Assembly (NCBI RefSeq): GCF_001612785.1
Contig: NZ_BDBC01000059.1
Span: 1 to 64,000 of the forward strand
Direction of reading: 5' to 3'
Source of the DNA: Nocardia beijingensis NBRC 16342
GTDB taxonomy: Bacteria > Actinomycetota > Actinomycetes > Mycobacteriales > Mycobacteriaceae
DNA length: 64,000 nucleotides
Position numbers and translations under genes: made by a program. The notes under the pieces are model-generated. The model was not told the DNA's origin. It saw only the letters and a list, made by a program, of their open reading frames with translations, and searched no databases. Shown here in pieces: positions 1-10,600 of the stretch (its first letter is position 1; each line of letters starts with the position of its first letter).

Positions 1-627
<627 letters not shown>

Positions 628-679
628 GCGAGGATCTCCTAACGAAAGAACAAGGGGGACGAAGAATGCCGGGCGGTGC

Positions 680-2317
680 TCAGTGCACCACCGCCTTTTC
701 CGCGCCGACGCCGGTGAGCGAGCGAACCTCCATCTCCGCGGCCTTGGCCGGGTCCTCGGACCGTCCGCCGACGAAGGTGCCGATGATGCCGAGCACGAAC
801 GCCAAGGGGATGGAGACGATGCCAGGGTTGGACAGCGGGAACCAGTCGAAATCCGAGCCGGGCAGCATGGCGGTCTTGCTGCCGGACACCGCGGGGGAGA
901 ACACGATCAGCACGATCGTCGAGATCAGACCGCCGTACATGCTCCACAGCGCGCCCGTGGTGTTGAACCGCCGCCAGAACAGCGAGTACAGGATGGTCGG
1001 CAGGTTCGCCGATGCCGCGACCGCGAACGCCAGCGCCACCAGGAAGGCGACGTTCTGCCCGTTGGCCAGGATGCCCAGCGCGATGGCGAGCACGCCGATC
1101 ACCACAGCGGTGATCCGGGAGACCCGTACCTGTTCGCGCTCACCGGCTTTCCCGCGCTTGATGACGTTGGCGTAGATGTCGTGGGCGAACGACGCCGACG
1201 CCGTGATGGTCAGGCCCGCGACCACCGCGAGGATGGTGGCGAAGGCGACCGCGGAGATCACGCCGAGCAGCACCACGCCGCCGAGTTCGAAGGCCAGCAG
1301 CGGCGCCGCCGAGTTCTGCCCGCCCGCGGCCGCGAGGATGCGATCCGGCCCCACGATCGCCGCGGCACCGTAGCCGAGGACCAGGGTGAACAGGTAGAAC
1401 GCGCCGATCAGGCCGATCGCCCAGACCACCGAGCGCCGCGCCTCTTTGGCGGTGGGCACGGTGTAGAAGCGCATCAGCACGTGCGGCAGGCCGGCGGTGC
1501 CGAGCACCAAGGCCAAGCCGAGCGACAGGAAGTTGAGCTTCGAGGTCTCGCTGCCGCCGTACTGCGCGCCGGGGGCGAGCACGTCGCGGGCCGCGACGGC
1601 CTTGTTCGCCGAACCGGAGACCGCTTCCTGCGCGGAGCCGAGGATTTCGGAGAAGTCGAAACCGAACTTGGCGAACACCATGACGGTCATCAGCGCCGCG
1701 CCGACGATCAGCAGCACCGCCTTGATGATCTGCACCCACGTGGTGCCCTTCATGCCGCCGACCAGCACGTACACGATCATCAGCACGCCGACGACGGCGA
1801 TCACGACGGATTGCCCGGTCTTGTCGGTGACATCCAGCAGCAGCGCCACCAGCCCGCCGGCGCCCGCCATCTGCGCGAGCAGGTAGAACAGCGACACCGT
1901 CAGCGTGGACAGCGCGGCGGCGGTGCGCACCGGGCCTTCCTTCAGCCGGAAGCTCAGCACGTCGGCCATGGTGAATTTGCCGGTGTTGCGCAGCATTTCG
2001 GCGACCAGCAGCAGCGCGACCAGCCACGCGACCAGGAATCCGATGGAGTAGAGGAATCCGTCGTAGCCGTAGACGGCGATGGCGCCCGCGATGCCGAGGA
2101 AGCTCGCGGCCGAGAGGTAGTCACCCGCGATGGCGACGCCGTTCTGCGGGCCGGAGAAGCCGCGCCCGCCGGTGAAGTAGTCGGCGGCGGTGGCGTTGTT
2201 CCGGCTGGCCCGGATCACCACGATCATCGTGAAGACGACGAAGACGCCGAAGATGGCGATATTGGCGACCGGGTTGCCGACCGTCGCCGCCGCGGCGTGA
2301 ATGTGCACGGTGTTCAC
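680..2317 (-). CDS. actP: Cation/acetate symporter, SSS family
   Basis: A 545-residue sodium:solute symporter for acetate or related short-chain monocarboxylates, acting in the inner membrane. About 13 hydrophobic segments span the whole chain, and family signatures are visible: DYFTGGRGFSGPQNGVAIAGDYLSAASFLG near the N-terminus (residues about 46-75; motif shown only in part by GDYLSAASFLG) and GTAGLPHVLMRFYTVP in the middle. The GTG start at 2317 overlaps the stop of the upstream DUF485 gene (2314-2670) by four bases, so the two are translationally coupled, as is usual for the DUF485-ActP pair. Acetyl-CoA synthetase follows directly. Acetate is the most likely substrate from this context; pyruvate or propionate are possible. 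Confidence 0.9.
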   Translation of the reverse strand: MNTVHIHAAAATVGNPVANIAIFGVFVVFTMIVVIRASRNNATAADYFTGGRGFSGPQNGVAIAGDYLSAASFLGIAGAIAVYGYDGFLYSIGFLVAWLVALLLVAEMLRNTGKFTMADVLSFRLKEGPVRTAAALSTLTVSLFYLLAQMAGAGGLVALLLDVTDKTGQSVVIAVVGVLMIVYVLVGGMKGTTWVQIIKAVLLIVGAALMTVMVFAKFGFDFSEILGSAQEAVSGSANKAVAARDVLAPGAQYGGSETSKLNFLSLGLALVLGTAGLPHVLMRFYTVPTAKEARRSVVWAIGLIGAFYLFTLVLGYGAAAIVGPDRILAAAGGQNSAAPLLAFELGGVVLLGVISAVAFATILAVVAGLTITASASFAHDIYANVIKRGKAGEREQVRVSRITAVVIGVLAIALGILANGQNVAFLVALAFAVAASANLPTILYSLFWRRFNTTGALWSMYGGLISTIVLIVFSPAVSGSKTAMLPGSDFDWFPLSNPGIVSIPLAFVLGIIGTFVGGRSEDPAKAAEMEVRSLTGVGAEKAVVH

Positions 2318-2670
2318 GCTCGGTCTCCCTCGAGGTAGCCGCGGATGGCCGCCGCGCGCGGATCCAGTTCCCGGTTGGCGAACCGGACGTAGAGCGCGGT
2401 GATGGCGAAGGTGGATACGAACTGGCCCAGCCCGAGCAGCAATCCGACGTTGATCTCGCCGAACACCGGGCGGCTCATGAAGTCGTGGGCGTACGCGCCG
2501 AGCAGCACATAACCGAGGTACCAGAGCAGGAACAACGCGGTCATCGGAAATACGAAGCGGCGCAGCCGATTTCGCAGATCCTGGAATTGGGGGCTCGCCT
2601 GGACTTCGGCGAATTCTGCTGCGCTCGGCGCTCGCCGCGGTGCGGTGTCGTCGAGTTCGGTACTGGTCAT
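2314..2670 (-). CDS. DUF485 small membrane protein, symporter partner
   Basis: A 118-residue inner-membrane protein of the DUF485 (YjcH) family. The N-terminal half is soluble and contains the typical SPQFQDLRNRLRRFVFPM stretch (residues about 26-43), followed by two hydrophobic segments (FLLWYLGYVLLGAYAH and VGLLLGLGQFVSTFAITALYV) and a charged tail. Members of this family are nearly always encoded directly upstream of ActP-type symporters, and here the stop codon overlaps the symporter start by four bases. The molecular role is not known; an accessory or stability function for the transporter is an inference from this constant pairing. Confidence 0.88.
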   Translation of the reverse strand: MTSTELDDTAPRRAPSAAEFAEVQASPQFQDLRNRLRRFVFPMTALFLLWYLGYVLLGAYAHDFMSRPVFGEINVGLLLGLGQFVSTFAITALYVRFANRELDPRAAAIRGYLEGDRA

Positions 2671-2831
2671 GATGGTCCTACCAAGTGACGTGGCTTACTT
2701 CTCGAGGACGGTAAGCCAGACATGCGGGCCGCCAGTAGGCTGTGGTGTGGGTCACTCCGCGAAGGTGGCCGAATCTGCGGTGAACGGTCGATCCGGCGCG
2801 ACGAACGGTCAGGTGGCGCGAGGGCGCTCGC

Positions 2832-4586
2832 TCACTCCGAACGCAGGCTGCGTTCGCGGTCCGCGCCCATGCCCAAGCGCTCCGGCGCGTGCATCCGGAC
2901 GAAGATCCGGCTCACCGTCCTAGTGCCGAGGCCGCGGGTGCGCGAGCTCACCAGCACCATGGTGGCGAACGCCAGCGGCACGCTGATCGCCGCCGGATAG
3001 CTCAGCAGCGCGGCGGGCCAGCCGCCCGCCACTTCGCCGGAGAAGCCGCCGGTGACCGAGACGGCGGTCGCCGCGCCCGCCGCCAGTCCGCCCGCGACGA
3101 GTCCGGCCGCCGCGCCCGCCGCGGTCAGTCCACGCCACCAGATGCCGAGCACCAGCAGCGGGCACAGCGTGGAGGCGGCCACCGCGAAGGCCAGGCCGAC
3201 GGTGCGCGACAGGTCCAGCGACACCACCGTCAGCGACAACGCCAGCGGGACGGAGCTCGCGACCAGCGCGGCCGTGCGGAAGTCGCGGATGCGCCCGCGC
3301 AGCATGTCGGTGCTGAGCACGCCCGCGATGCTCACCAGCAGTCCGGACGAGGTGGACAGGAACGCGGCGATCGCTCCCGCCGCGGCCAGCGCCGCGAGCA
3401 GCTGCCCCGGCAGGCCCGCGACTACCGCCCCGGGTAGCAGCACCACCGCGGCGTCGGAGGTTCCGGTGATCAGCAATTGCGGCACGTACAGCCGGGCGAA
3501 AACGCCCAGCAGCACGGGGAACAGGTAGAACAGCCCGACCAGGCCGATCACCGCGAGCGCCGTCGTGCGCGCGGCCCGTCCGTCGGGGTTGGTGTAGAAG
3601 CGCACCAGCACGTGCGGCAGGCCCATCGTGCCGAGAAAGGTCGCCAGGATCAGCGAATAGACCTGGTAGGCGGGATGCGGTCCGCCCAGGCCGCCGCCCG
3701 GCGCCAGCCAGCCCGCGCCGTCGGCGGGGGCGCCCGCCACCACCGGCACCGCGGACCCCGCCTCGAGCACCAAGCGCGTCCCGGCCGCCAGTTCGTGCGT
3801 GCCGGGCGCCAGCGGCACCTGCCCGTCGACGGCGCGCTCGTCGAGCGTTCCGGTGATCGCGACCTGCTGCGGCGCGTTGACCCGGACCACCACGTCGGTG
3901 GTCACGTCGACGGTCGTGCGTTCGGACACCACCGGCGGGGCGGGCGCGCCCAGTTCCCGCTCGTCGGCGAGAAAATGCCCGAGCAACACCAGCGCGGGGA
4001 GCGCGACCGCCGTCAGCTTCAACCAGTACTGGAACGCTTGGACCAGCGTGATCGAGCGCATCCCACCGCCGACCACGTTGGCGATCACGATCGCGCCCAC
4101 CGCCACCGCGCCCACCCAGTCCGGCACCCCGAGCAGGATGTGCAGCGTGAGACCCGCACCCTGGAACTGCGGGATCAGGTACACCGCGCAGATGAGCACC
4201 ACGACGGTGGCCGCCAGCCTGCGCAGACGCACCGAACCCAAACGAAATTCGGCGAAGTCGGGCACCGTGTACGCGCCGGAGCGGCGCAGCGGGGCGGCGA
4301 CGAACAGCAGCAGCGCCAGGTACCCGGCGGTGAACCCGACCGGGTACCACAGCGCGTCCGCGCCGTACTTCGCGATCAACCCGGCGACGCCGAGAAACGA
4401 AGCGGCCGAAAGGTATTCACCGGAGATCGCGGCGGCGTTCCAGCGCGGCCCCACACTGCGCGACGCGACGAGGAAATCGGAGGTGGTGCGCGCGAGCCGC
4501 ACGCCGTACGCGCCGATCGCGACGGTCGCCAGCGCGGCGAGGATCAGCGCCGCCACCGTCAGCGTGGTCGCCGTGCCGGAGGTCAT
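2832..4586 (-). CDS. Second sodium:solute symporter, with a large extra loop
   Basis: A 584-residue SSS-family transporter, paralogous to the one at 680-2317. It shares the motifs GEYLSAASFLG near residue 45 and GTMGLPHVLVRFYTNPDGR near residue 320. The ATG at 4586 is chosen because GGAGG stands seven bases before it; the reading frame is open further upstream but that extension has no family similarity. Between about residues 204 and 300 lies a polar insertion of roughly 95 residues rich in V, T, P and A, much longer than the corresponding loop of the neighbour, and probably a non-cytoplasmic domain. It lies downstream of the small membrane protein and the LytTR/LytS pair, which suggests a regulated carboxylate transporter. 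The substrate is unknown. Confidence 0.88.
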   Translation of the reverse strand: MTSGTATTLTVAALILAALATVAIGAYGVRLARTTSDFLVASRSVGPRWNAAAISGEYLSAASFLGVAGLIAKYGADALWYPVGFTAGYLALLLFVAAPLRRSGAYTVPDFAEFRLGSVRLRRLAATVVVLICAVYLIPQFQGAGLTLHILLGVPDWVGAVAVGAIVIANVVGGGMRSITLVQAFQYWLKLTAVALPALVLLGHFLADERELGAPAPPVVSERTTVDVTTDVVVRVNAPQQVAITGTLDERAVDGQVPLAPGTHELAAGTRLVLEAGSAVPVVAGAPADGAGWLAPGGGLGGPHPAYQVYSLILATFLGTMGLPHVLVRFYTNPDGRAARTTALAVIGLVGLFYLFPVLLGVFARLYVPQLLITGTSDAAVVLLPGAVVAGLPGQLLAALAAAGAIAAFLSTSSGLLVSIAGVLSTDMLRGRIRDFRTAALVASSVPLALSLTVVSLDLSRTVGLAFAVAASTLCPLLVLGIWWRGLTAAGAAAGLVAGGLAAGAATAVSVTGGFSGEVAGGWPAALLSYPAAISVPLAFATMVLVSSRTRGLGTRTVSRIFVRMHAPERLGMGADRERSLRSE

Positions 4587-4941
4587 CGCGTACCTCCGGG
4601 AAGGTCGGCGCGGCATCCCGCCGGTGCTCGGTCGGGGCGAGGGAATCCTGTTCGTTGCGTTCGGACAGGCCCCCATGTGTCCGGCTCGGCAGAGAGTTCC
4701 ACCAGCGTTGACGCGAGGGCGGAGGCCGAAGTCGCCGGAGGGTACGGATGGGCACGCGCCGCGGCGGTGCCGGCGAAGCCGGTCTGACTGCGGCGCGCGA
4801 GTCCGCCCGGTCGTATCCCGGTCGCGGACGCGCCGCGCGCGGTCGCAGCGCAGGTGCGCCGATACGCCGAGTGGTGAACCCGGCCTATCTCGCTGCTGCC
4901 GGAGGGCATCCACACGGACGGGATTCGGAGGGAGCGCACGA
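4587..4941. other. 355-base gap with a remnant of duplicated coding sequence
   Basis: No gene is supported here. The stretch contains, at 4644-4664, an exact 21-base copy of 4965-4985, which is coding sequence for the C-terminal residues RNEQDFLE of the small membrane protein next door; similarity continues weakly for about six more bases. It therefore looks like the scar of a partial duplication or rearrangement upstream of the second symporter. The ribosome binding site of that symporter lies at the left end. No terminator or palindrome stood out. Confidence 0.5.
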
Positions 4942-5319
4942 TCAGTCCTCGGCCAGTTCGAGGAAATCCTGTTCGTTGCGTTCGGCCAAGCGCACGTAGG
5001 TGCGGCCGATCAGGAACAGCAGCGGGTAGACGGCGCCGCCGAGCACCAGCCAGGGCAGCCGGATGCCGAGCATCGTGATCGATCCGATCGGACCGGCGCG
5101 GAACAGCACGGGCAGCGCGCACAGCAGCGCGATGGTCACCAGGCCCACGCGCAGCGCGAGCCCGAGCTGGGCGCGGATCAGGCCGCCGATGAGCGCCTCG
5201 CCGAACTCGGTCTGCTCGGCGACCTCGACCCTCGTGCGGACCCGCCGCGCGCCGCGTCGCTCGGACAGCACCACGCGCTCGCGCGTCGGACGCTGCGGCG
5301 TGGTCACTGATTGCCCCAC
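4942..5319 (-). CDS. Small membrane protein in symporter/two-component cluster
   Basis: A 125-residue protein I cannot assign to a named family. It has a basic N-terminal region with RERVVLSERRGARRVRTR (residues about 13-30), then two hydrophobic segments (LALRVGLVTIALLCALPVLF and LPWLVLGGAVYPLLFLIG) and a charged tail ending RLAERNEQDFLELAED. The topology resembles that of the DUF485 protein at 2314-2670 and it occupies the same position ahead of a symporter, so a similar accessory role is a reasonable inference. Its start overlaps the end of the LytTR regulator gene by 16 bases, so the two are coupled. Confidence 0.75.
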   Translation of the reverse strand: MGQSVTTPQRPTRERVVLSERRGARRVRTRVEVAEQTEFGEALIGGLIRAQLGLALRVGLVTIALLCALPVLFRAGPIGSITMLGIRLPWLVLGGAVYPLLFLIGRTYVRLAERNEQDFLELAED

Positions 5320-6101
5320 TGTTGCCGGGGCCGGTGCACCAGCCGCTGCTTCAGCTCACGTACCTGTCTTCGGCTGACCGGCAGTTCGACCGCTCGCGCG
5401 TCGCCCTCGGCCCGCAGGCACACGACGGTGCCGGAACCCACCGTGCGCAGCCCGGTGACCATCCGCAGCGCCACCAGATACGAGCGGTGCACCCGCAGGA
5501 AGCCCGCGTCGTGCCAGCGAGCTTCCAACGCCGACAACGGGATGCGTACCAGATGTGATCCCCCGCTGGTGTGCAGCCGCGCGTAGTCCCCGTCGGCCTC
5601 CACCCAGCTCACGCTGGACCTCGGCACCAGCGTCGTCATCCCGCCCAGTTCCACCGGGATGACCTCGCTCGGATCGGTGCGCTCGTCGGCGGCGGGCTGG
5701 TGCGGCGCGCTGCTGGCGGCGGCGATCCGCCGCACCGCCTCGGCGAGCCGCGCTTCGCGCAGCGGCTTGAGCAGGTAATCGACCGCGCCCAGGTCGAACG
5801 CCGCGATGGCCCGGTCGTCGTGGGCGGTCACGAAGACCACGGCGGGCGGATTGGCGAACTCGGACAGGATGCCCGCCAGCTCCATGCCGTCCAGGCCGGG
5901 CATGTTGATGTCCAGGAAGACCGCGTCCACCGGGTGGGCGCGCAACACCCGCAGCGCGCTGGTGGCGTCGCCCGCCGCGTGGATCTCCCCGATCTCGGCC
6001 CGCGCGCGCAGCAGATACACCAGCTCGTCCAGAGCGGGTTTCTCGTCGTCCACGGCGAGCACGCGCAGCGCGCCCGCCGGTTTGCCGGTAACGCGGGTCA
6101 C
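5304..6101 (-). CDS. LytTR-family response regulator
   Basis: A 265-residue two-component response regulator. The receiver domain covers about residues 9-125, with the acidic pair in AVDDEKP and the phospho-accepting aspartate in AVFLDINMPGLDG, followed by FVTAHDDRAIAAF and LLKPLRE. The C-terminal LytTR DNA-binding domain (about residues 160-255) includes WVEADGDYARLHT and FLRVHRSYLVAL. The GTG at 6101 is preferred because GGAG precedes it by six bases; a GTG at 6155 would add 18 residues without family similarity. The gene lies between its sensor kinase (6188-7387) and the small membrane protein plus symporter, so it probably controls expression of the symporter block. Confidence 0.9.
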   Translation of the reverse strand: MTRVTGKPAGALRVLAVDDEKPALDELVYLLRARAEIGEIHAAGDATSALRVLRAHPVDAVFLDINMPGLDGMELAGILSEFANPPAVVFVTAHDDRAIAAFDLGAVDYLLKPLREARLAEAVRRIAAASSAPHQPAADERTDPSEVIPVELGGMTTLVPRSSVSWVEADGDYARLHTSGGSHLVRIPLSALEARWHDAGFLRVHRSYLVALRMVTGLRTVGSGTVVCLRAEGDARAVELPVSRRQVRELKQRLVHRPRQQWGNQ

Positions 6102-6187
6102 AATCGCTCCATCGTAAGGGTCCCGCGCCGGGCCATGACCGGGTGTCGTCGGCACGCGTTGTCCCCCGCAAACTTCGCACGCCGGCC

Positions 6188-7387
6188 CTAGGGCCGGATG
6201 CCAGCGCGGAATTTCGGGACACGCAGGCTGACTTTCGTGCCCGCGCCCGGCGCGGTCTCCACGACCAGGCCGTAGTCGTCGCCGAAGGCCGCGCGCAACC
6301 GGTCGTCGACGTTCGCGAGACCGACGTGCGCCGCCTCCCCGGAGCCCGCCGGGCTGGTCTCGACGGCGTCCAGCGCGCCGGAGCGCAGGAGGTCGGGGTC
6401 CATGCCGACGCCGTCGTCCTCGACGCTGATCACGCAGTCGGTGCCCGCGTCGGTGGCGACGATGCTCACGGTGCCGCCGTGGGCGGTGCCCGCGAGCCCG
6501 TGCCGCACCGCGTTCTCCACCAGGGGCTGGAGCGCGAGGAAGGGGAGCACCACGCCGAGCACCTCGGGCGCGATCCGCAACCGCACCTGGAGGGCGTCGC
6601 CGAAGCGGGCGCGTTCCAGCGCGAGATAGCGCTCGATATTGCGCAACTCGTCCGACAGCACGGTGTACTCGCCCGCGGCGCGGAAGGAATACCGGGTGAA
6701 GTCGGCGAACTCGAGGATCAGCTCGCGGGCCCGCGCGGGATCGGTGCGCACGAAGGAAGCGATGGTGTTCAGCGCGTTGTAGATGAAATGCGGGCTGATC
6801 TGCGCCCGCAGCGCGCGCACCTCGGCCCGGTCCAGACGGGCCCGCGACGCGTCCAGTTCGGCCAATTCGAGCTGGCCGCAGGCGTACCGCGCCACCTCGG
6901 CGACCGCGCCGAGCCGGCCGGGCCCCGGCTGTCCGGTGCTCACGACGCCCAGCACACCGGCGACGCCGTTGGATTCGACCAGCAACGGTTGCGCGATCAG
7001 GGTGCGCCCGGCGTGCTCCCCGCGTCCGGGTCCGGCGACGAGCACGGGACGCTGGCCCGCGACGGCGCGCTCGGCGGCTTCGCCGAAATACTCGGCCAGT
7101 TCGGCGTGCGGCCCGTCCCAGGCGAGCACCGTGCCGTCGGCATCGGCCAGCGCGAGCGCCTCCGCGCCGGTGAGCGCGCGCAGATGCGGCGCCGCTTCCC
7201 GCGCCGAATCCTCGGTCAGCCCGCGCCGCAGCGGCACCGCGGCCAGCGACGCGGTGTGCAGCGCCGAATGCACCGCCCGCTCGGCGGGGGTGGTCACCAC
7301 CCTGCGGGTGCGCGACCAGATCAGCAACGCACCGGCGAGTAGGGCCGCCGCGACCACGACGGCGAGCGCGGTGGTCATGGCGGGCAT
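6188..7387 (-). CDS. LytS-type sensor histidine kinase
   Basis: A 399-residue membrane-bound sensor kinase. One N-terminal hydrophobic helix (ALAVVVAAALLAGALLIW) is followed by a GAF-like sensory region (about residues 40-180, with ADADGTVLAWDG and TLIAQPLLVESNGVAGVLGVV). The His_kinase domain carries the phospho-accepting histidine in ISPHFIYNALNTI, and the ATPase domain has the N box FLALQPLVENAVRHG and the G box VEDDGVGMD, with a second G-rich element HVGLANVDDRL. With the LytTR regulator downstream it forms a two-component system of the kind often linked to monocarboxylate transporters in actinobacteria. The single membrane helix suggests an internal or membrane-linked signal rather than a large external sensor. 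Confidence 0.9.
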   Translation of the reverse strand: MPAMTTALAVVVAAALLAGALLIWSRTRRVVTTPAERAVHSALHTASLAAVPLRRGLTEDSAREAAPHLRALTGAEALALADADGTVLAWDGPHAELAEYFGEAAERAVAGQRPVLVAGPGRGEHAGRTLIAQPLLVESNGVAGVLGVVSTGQPGPGRLGAVAEVARYACGQLELAELDASRARLDRAEVRALRAQISPHFIYNALNTIASFVRTDPARARELILEFADFTRYSFRAAGEYTVLSDELRNIERYLALERARFGDALQVRLRIAPEVLGVVLPFLALQPLVENAVRHGLAGTAHGGTVSIVATDAGTDCVISVEDDGVGMDPDLLRSGALDAVETSPAGSGEAAHVGLANVDDRLRAAFGDDYGLVVETAPGAGTKVSLRVPKFRAGIRP

Positions 7388-7631
7388 CCGCGCGGGGACT
7401 TCATGGGCCGATTATCGCGGGGGCGCGCTCGTGCGGCATGGTGGCGGGCCGATCCCGACACGCGCGGAAATCAGACGCTCATGCGGCGAGTCGACAGGAC
7501 GCGCCGGTGATCTTCCCCACCGACACGCCGGAGGCCCGGGCGGCGCCCGCGCGCCGGTCAAAAGCAGTCGGTGCGCCCGCCTAGAATCGGTCCAGCCAAC
7601 CCCCGTCGAGACCTTGGGAGGAAGGACCGTC

Positions 7632-10600
7632 TTGGCCGCCTCGTCCGGATCGTTCGTCCATCTGCACAACCACACCGAGTACTCCATGCTCGATGGTGCG
7701 GCCAAGATCTCGCCACTGTTCGCGGAGGCGAAACGGCTGGGGATGAACGCGGTCGGGATGACCGACCACGGCAACATGTACGGCGCGTCGGAGTTCTACA
7801 ACTCGGCCAAGAAGCACGACATCAAGCCGATCATCGGCATCGAGGCATACATCGCGCCGGGCTCCCGGTTCGACACCAAGCGCGTGCAGTGGGGCGATCC
7901 GAGCCAGAAGGGCGACGATGTCTCCGGCTCCGGCGCCTACACGCACATGACGATGGTCGCCGAGAACGCGACCGGCCTGCGCAATCTGTTCAAACTCTCC
8001 TCGCTGGCCTCCATCGAAGGCCAGCTCGGCAAGTGGGCGCGTATGGACGCGGAGATCATCGCCCAGTACGCCGAGGGCATCATCGCCACGACCGGCTGCC
8101 CCTCCGGCGAGGTGCAGACCCGCCTGCGCCTGGGCCACGACCGCGAGGCGCTGGAGGCCGCCGCCAAGTGGCAGGAGATCTTCGGCAAGGACAATTTCTT
8201 CCTCGAGGTGATGGACCACGGCCTGTCCATCGAGCGCCGGGTCCGCGAGGGACTGCTGAACATCGGCAAGCAACTGGGCATTCCGGCGCTGGCCACCAAC
8301 GACTGCCATTACGTCACCAAGGATCAGTCCGCCAACCACGAGGCGCTGCTGTGCGTGCAGACCGGCAAGACGCTGTCGGACCCCACGCGGTTCAAGTTCG
8401 ACGGTGACGGCTACTACCTGAAGTCGGCCGAGGAGATGCGCGCGCTCTGGGACGCCGAGGTGCCCGGCGCGTGCGACAACACGGTGCTGATCGGCGAGCG
8501 GGTCCAGTCCTACGACGACGTGTGGGCCTTCAAGGACCGCATGCCGGTCTTCCCGGTGCCCGAGGGCGAGGACCAGGACTCCTGGCTGCGCAAAGAGGTC
8601 GATCGCGGCTTGGCGCGCCGGTTCCCCGGCGGGGTGCCCGAGGAGTACTACACCCGCGCCTACTTCGAACTCGACGTCATCAAGCAGAAGGGCTTCCCCG
8701 CCTACTTCCTCGTCGTCGGCGACCTCGTCAAGCACGCGCGGGAAGTCGGCATCCGGGTCGGCCCCGGCCGTGGTTCGGCGGCCGGTTCGCTGGTGGCCTA
8801 CGCGCTCGGCATCACCAATATCGACCCGCTGCCGCACGGCCTGCTGTTCGAGCGGTTCCTCAACCCGGAGCGCCCGTCCGCGCCGGATATCGATATCGAC
8901 TTCGACGATCGCCGTCGCGGTGAGATGGTCCGCTACGCCACCGAGAAATGGGGAACCGACCGGGTCGCCCAGGTGATCACGTTCGGCACGATTAAAACCA
9001 AAGCCGCGATCAAGGACTCCGCGCGCGTCCAGTTCGGCCAGCCCGGTTTCGCCATCGCCGACCAGATCTCCAAGGCCCTGCCGCCGCCGATCATGGCCAA
9101 GGACATCCCGCTGTCGGGCATCATGGACCCCGATCACGAGCGGTACAAGGAAGCAGCCGAGGTCCGCGAGCTCATCGGCAGCAACCCCGACGTGGCCAAG
9201 ATCTACGAGACCGCGCGCGGCCTCGAGGGCCTGATCCGCAATGCCGGTGTGCACGCCTGCGCGGTGATCATGTCCTCCGAGCCCTTGATGGACGCGATCC
9301 CGGTGTGGAAGCGTCCCCAGGACGGGGCGATCATCACCGGCTGGGACTACCCGTCCTGCGAGGCCATCGGTCTGCTGAAGATGGACTTCCTCGGCCTGCG
9401 CAACCTCACCGTCATCGGTGACGCGCTGGACAACATCAAGGCCAACCGCGGCATCGATCTCGACATGGACAACCTGCCGCTGGACGACCCGGCCACCTAC
9501 GAATTGCTTTCGCGCGGTGACACTCTGGGTGTCTTCCAGCTCGACGGCGGCCCCATGCGCGACCTGCTGCGCCGCATGCAGCCCACCGGCTTCAACGACA
9601 TCGTCGCCGTGCTCGCGCTGTACCGGCCCGGCCCGATGGGCATGAACGCGCACAACGACTACGCCGACCGCAAGAACGGGCGGCAGCCGATCAAGCCGAT
9701 CCACCCCGAGCTCGAGGAACCGCTCAAGGACATCCTCGCCGAGACCTACGGTCTGATCGTCTACCAAGAGCAGATCATGTTCATCGCGCAGAAGGTCGCC
9801 TCCTACTCCATGGGCAAGGCCGACGCGCTGCGCAAAGCCATGGGTAAGAAGAAGCTCGAGGTGCTGGAGGCCGAGTACAAGGGCTTCCACGAGGGCATGA
9901 CCAACAACGGCTTCTCCGAAGGCGCGGTGAAGGCCCTGTGGGACACCATCCTTCCGTTCGCCGGTTACGCGTTCAACAAGTCGCACGCCGCCGGCTACGG
10001 CCTCGTCTCGTTCTGGACCGCCTACCTCAAGGCCAACTACCCGGCCGAATACATGGCGGGCCTGCTCACCTCCGTCGGTGACGACAAGGACAAGGCCGCG
10101 GTCTACCTGTCCGACTGCCGCCGCCTCGGCATCACCGTGCTGCCGCCGGACGTCAACGAGTCCGAGCAGAACTTCGCCTCGGTCGGCAAGGACATCCGTT
10201 TCGGTCTGGGCGCGGTGCGCAACGTCGGCGCGAACGTGGTCGCCTCGATCATCCAGGCGCGTAAGGAGAAGTCGAAGTTCACGGACTTCTCCGACTACCT
10301 GAACAAGATCGATGCGATCGCGGCGAGCAAGAAGGTCACCGAATCGCTGATCAAGGCGGGCGGTTTCGACTCGCTCGGCCATCCGCGCAAGGGCCTGATG
10401 CTGATCCACTCCGACGCCATCGATGCTGTGATGGCGACCAAGAAGGCCGAGGCGATGGGTCAGTTCGACCTGTTCGGCGGCTTGGACGCGGACGAGTCGG
10501 TGACCTCGGTGTTCAACGTGAAGGTACCCGACGAGGAATGGGAGTCCAAGCACCGGCTCGCGCTGGAGCGGGAGATGCTGGGCCTGTACGTGTCCGGGCA

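Noticed and set aside
2745..2765. A CRP-like GTG...CAC element upstream of the ActP operon
   Set aside because: The spacing of the half-sites is wrong for the CRP/GlxR consensus and the flanks do not match.
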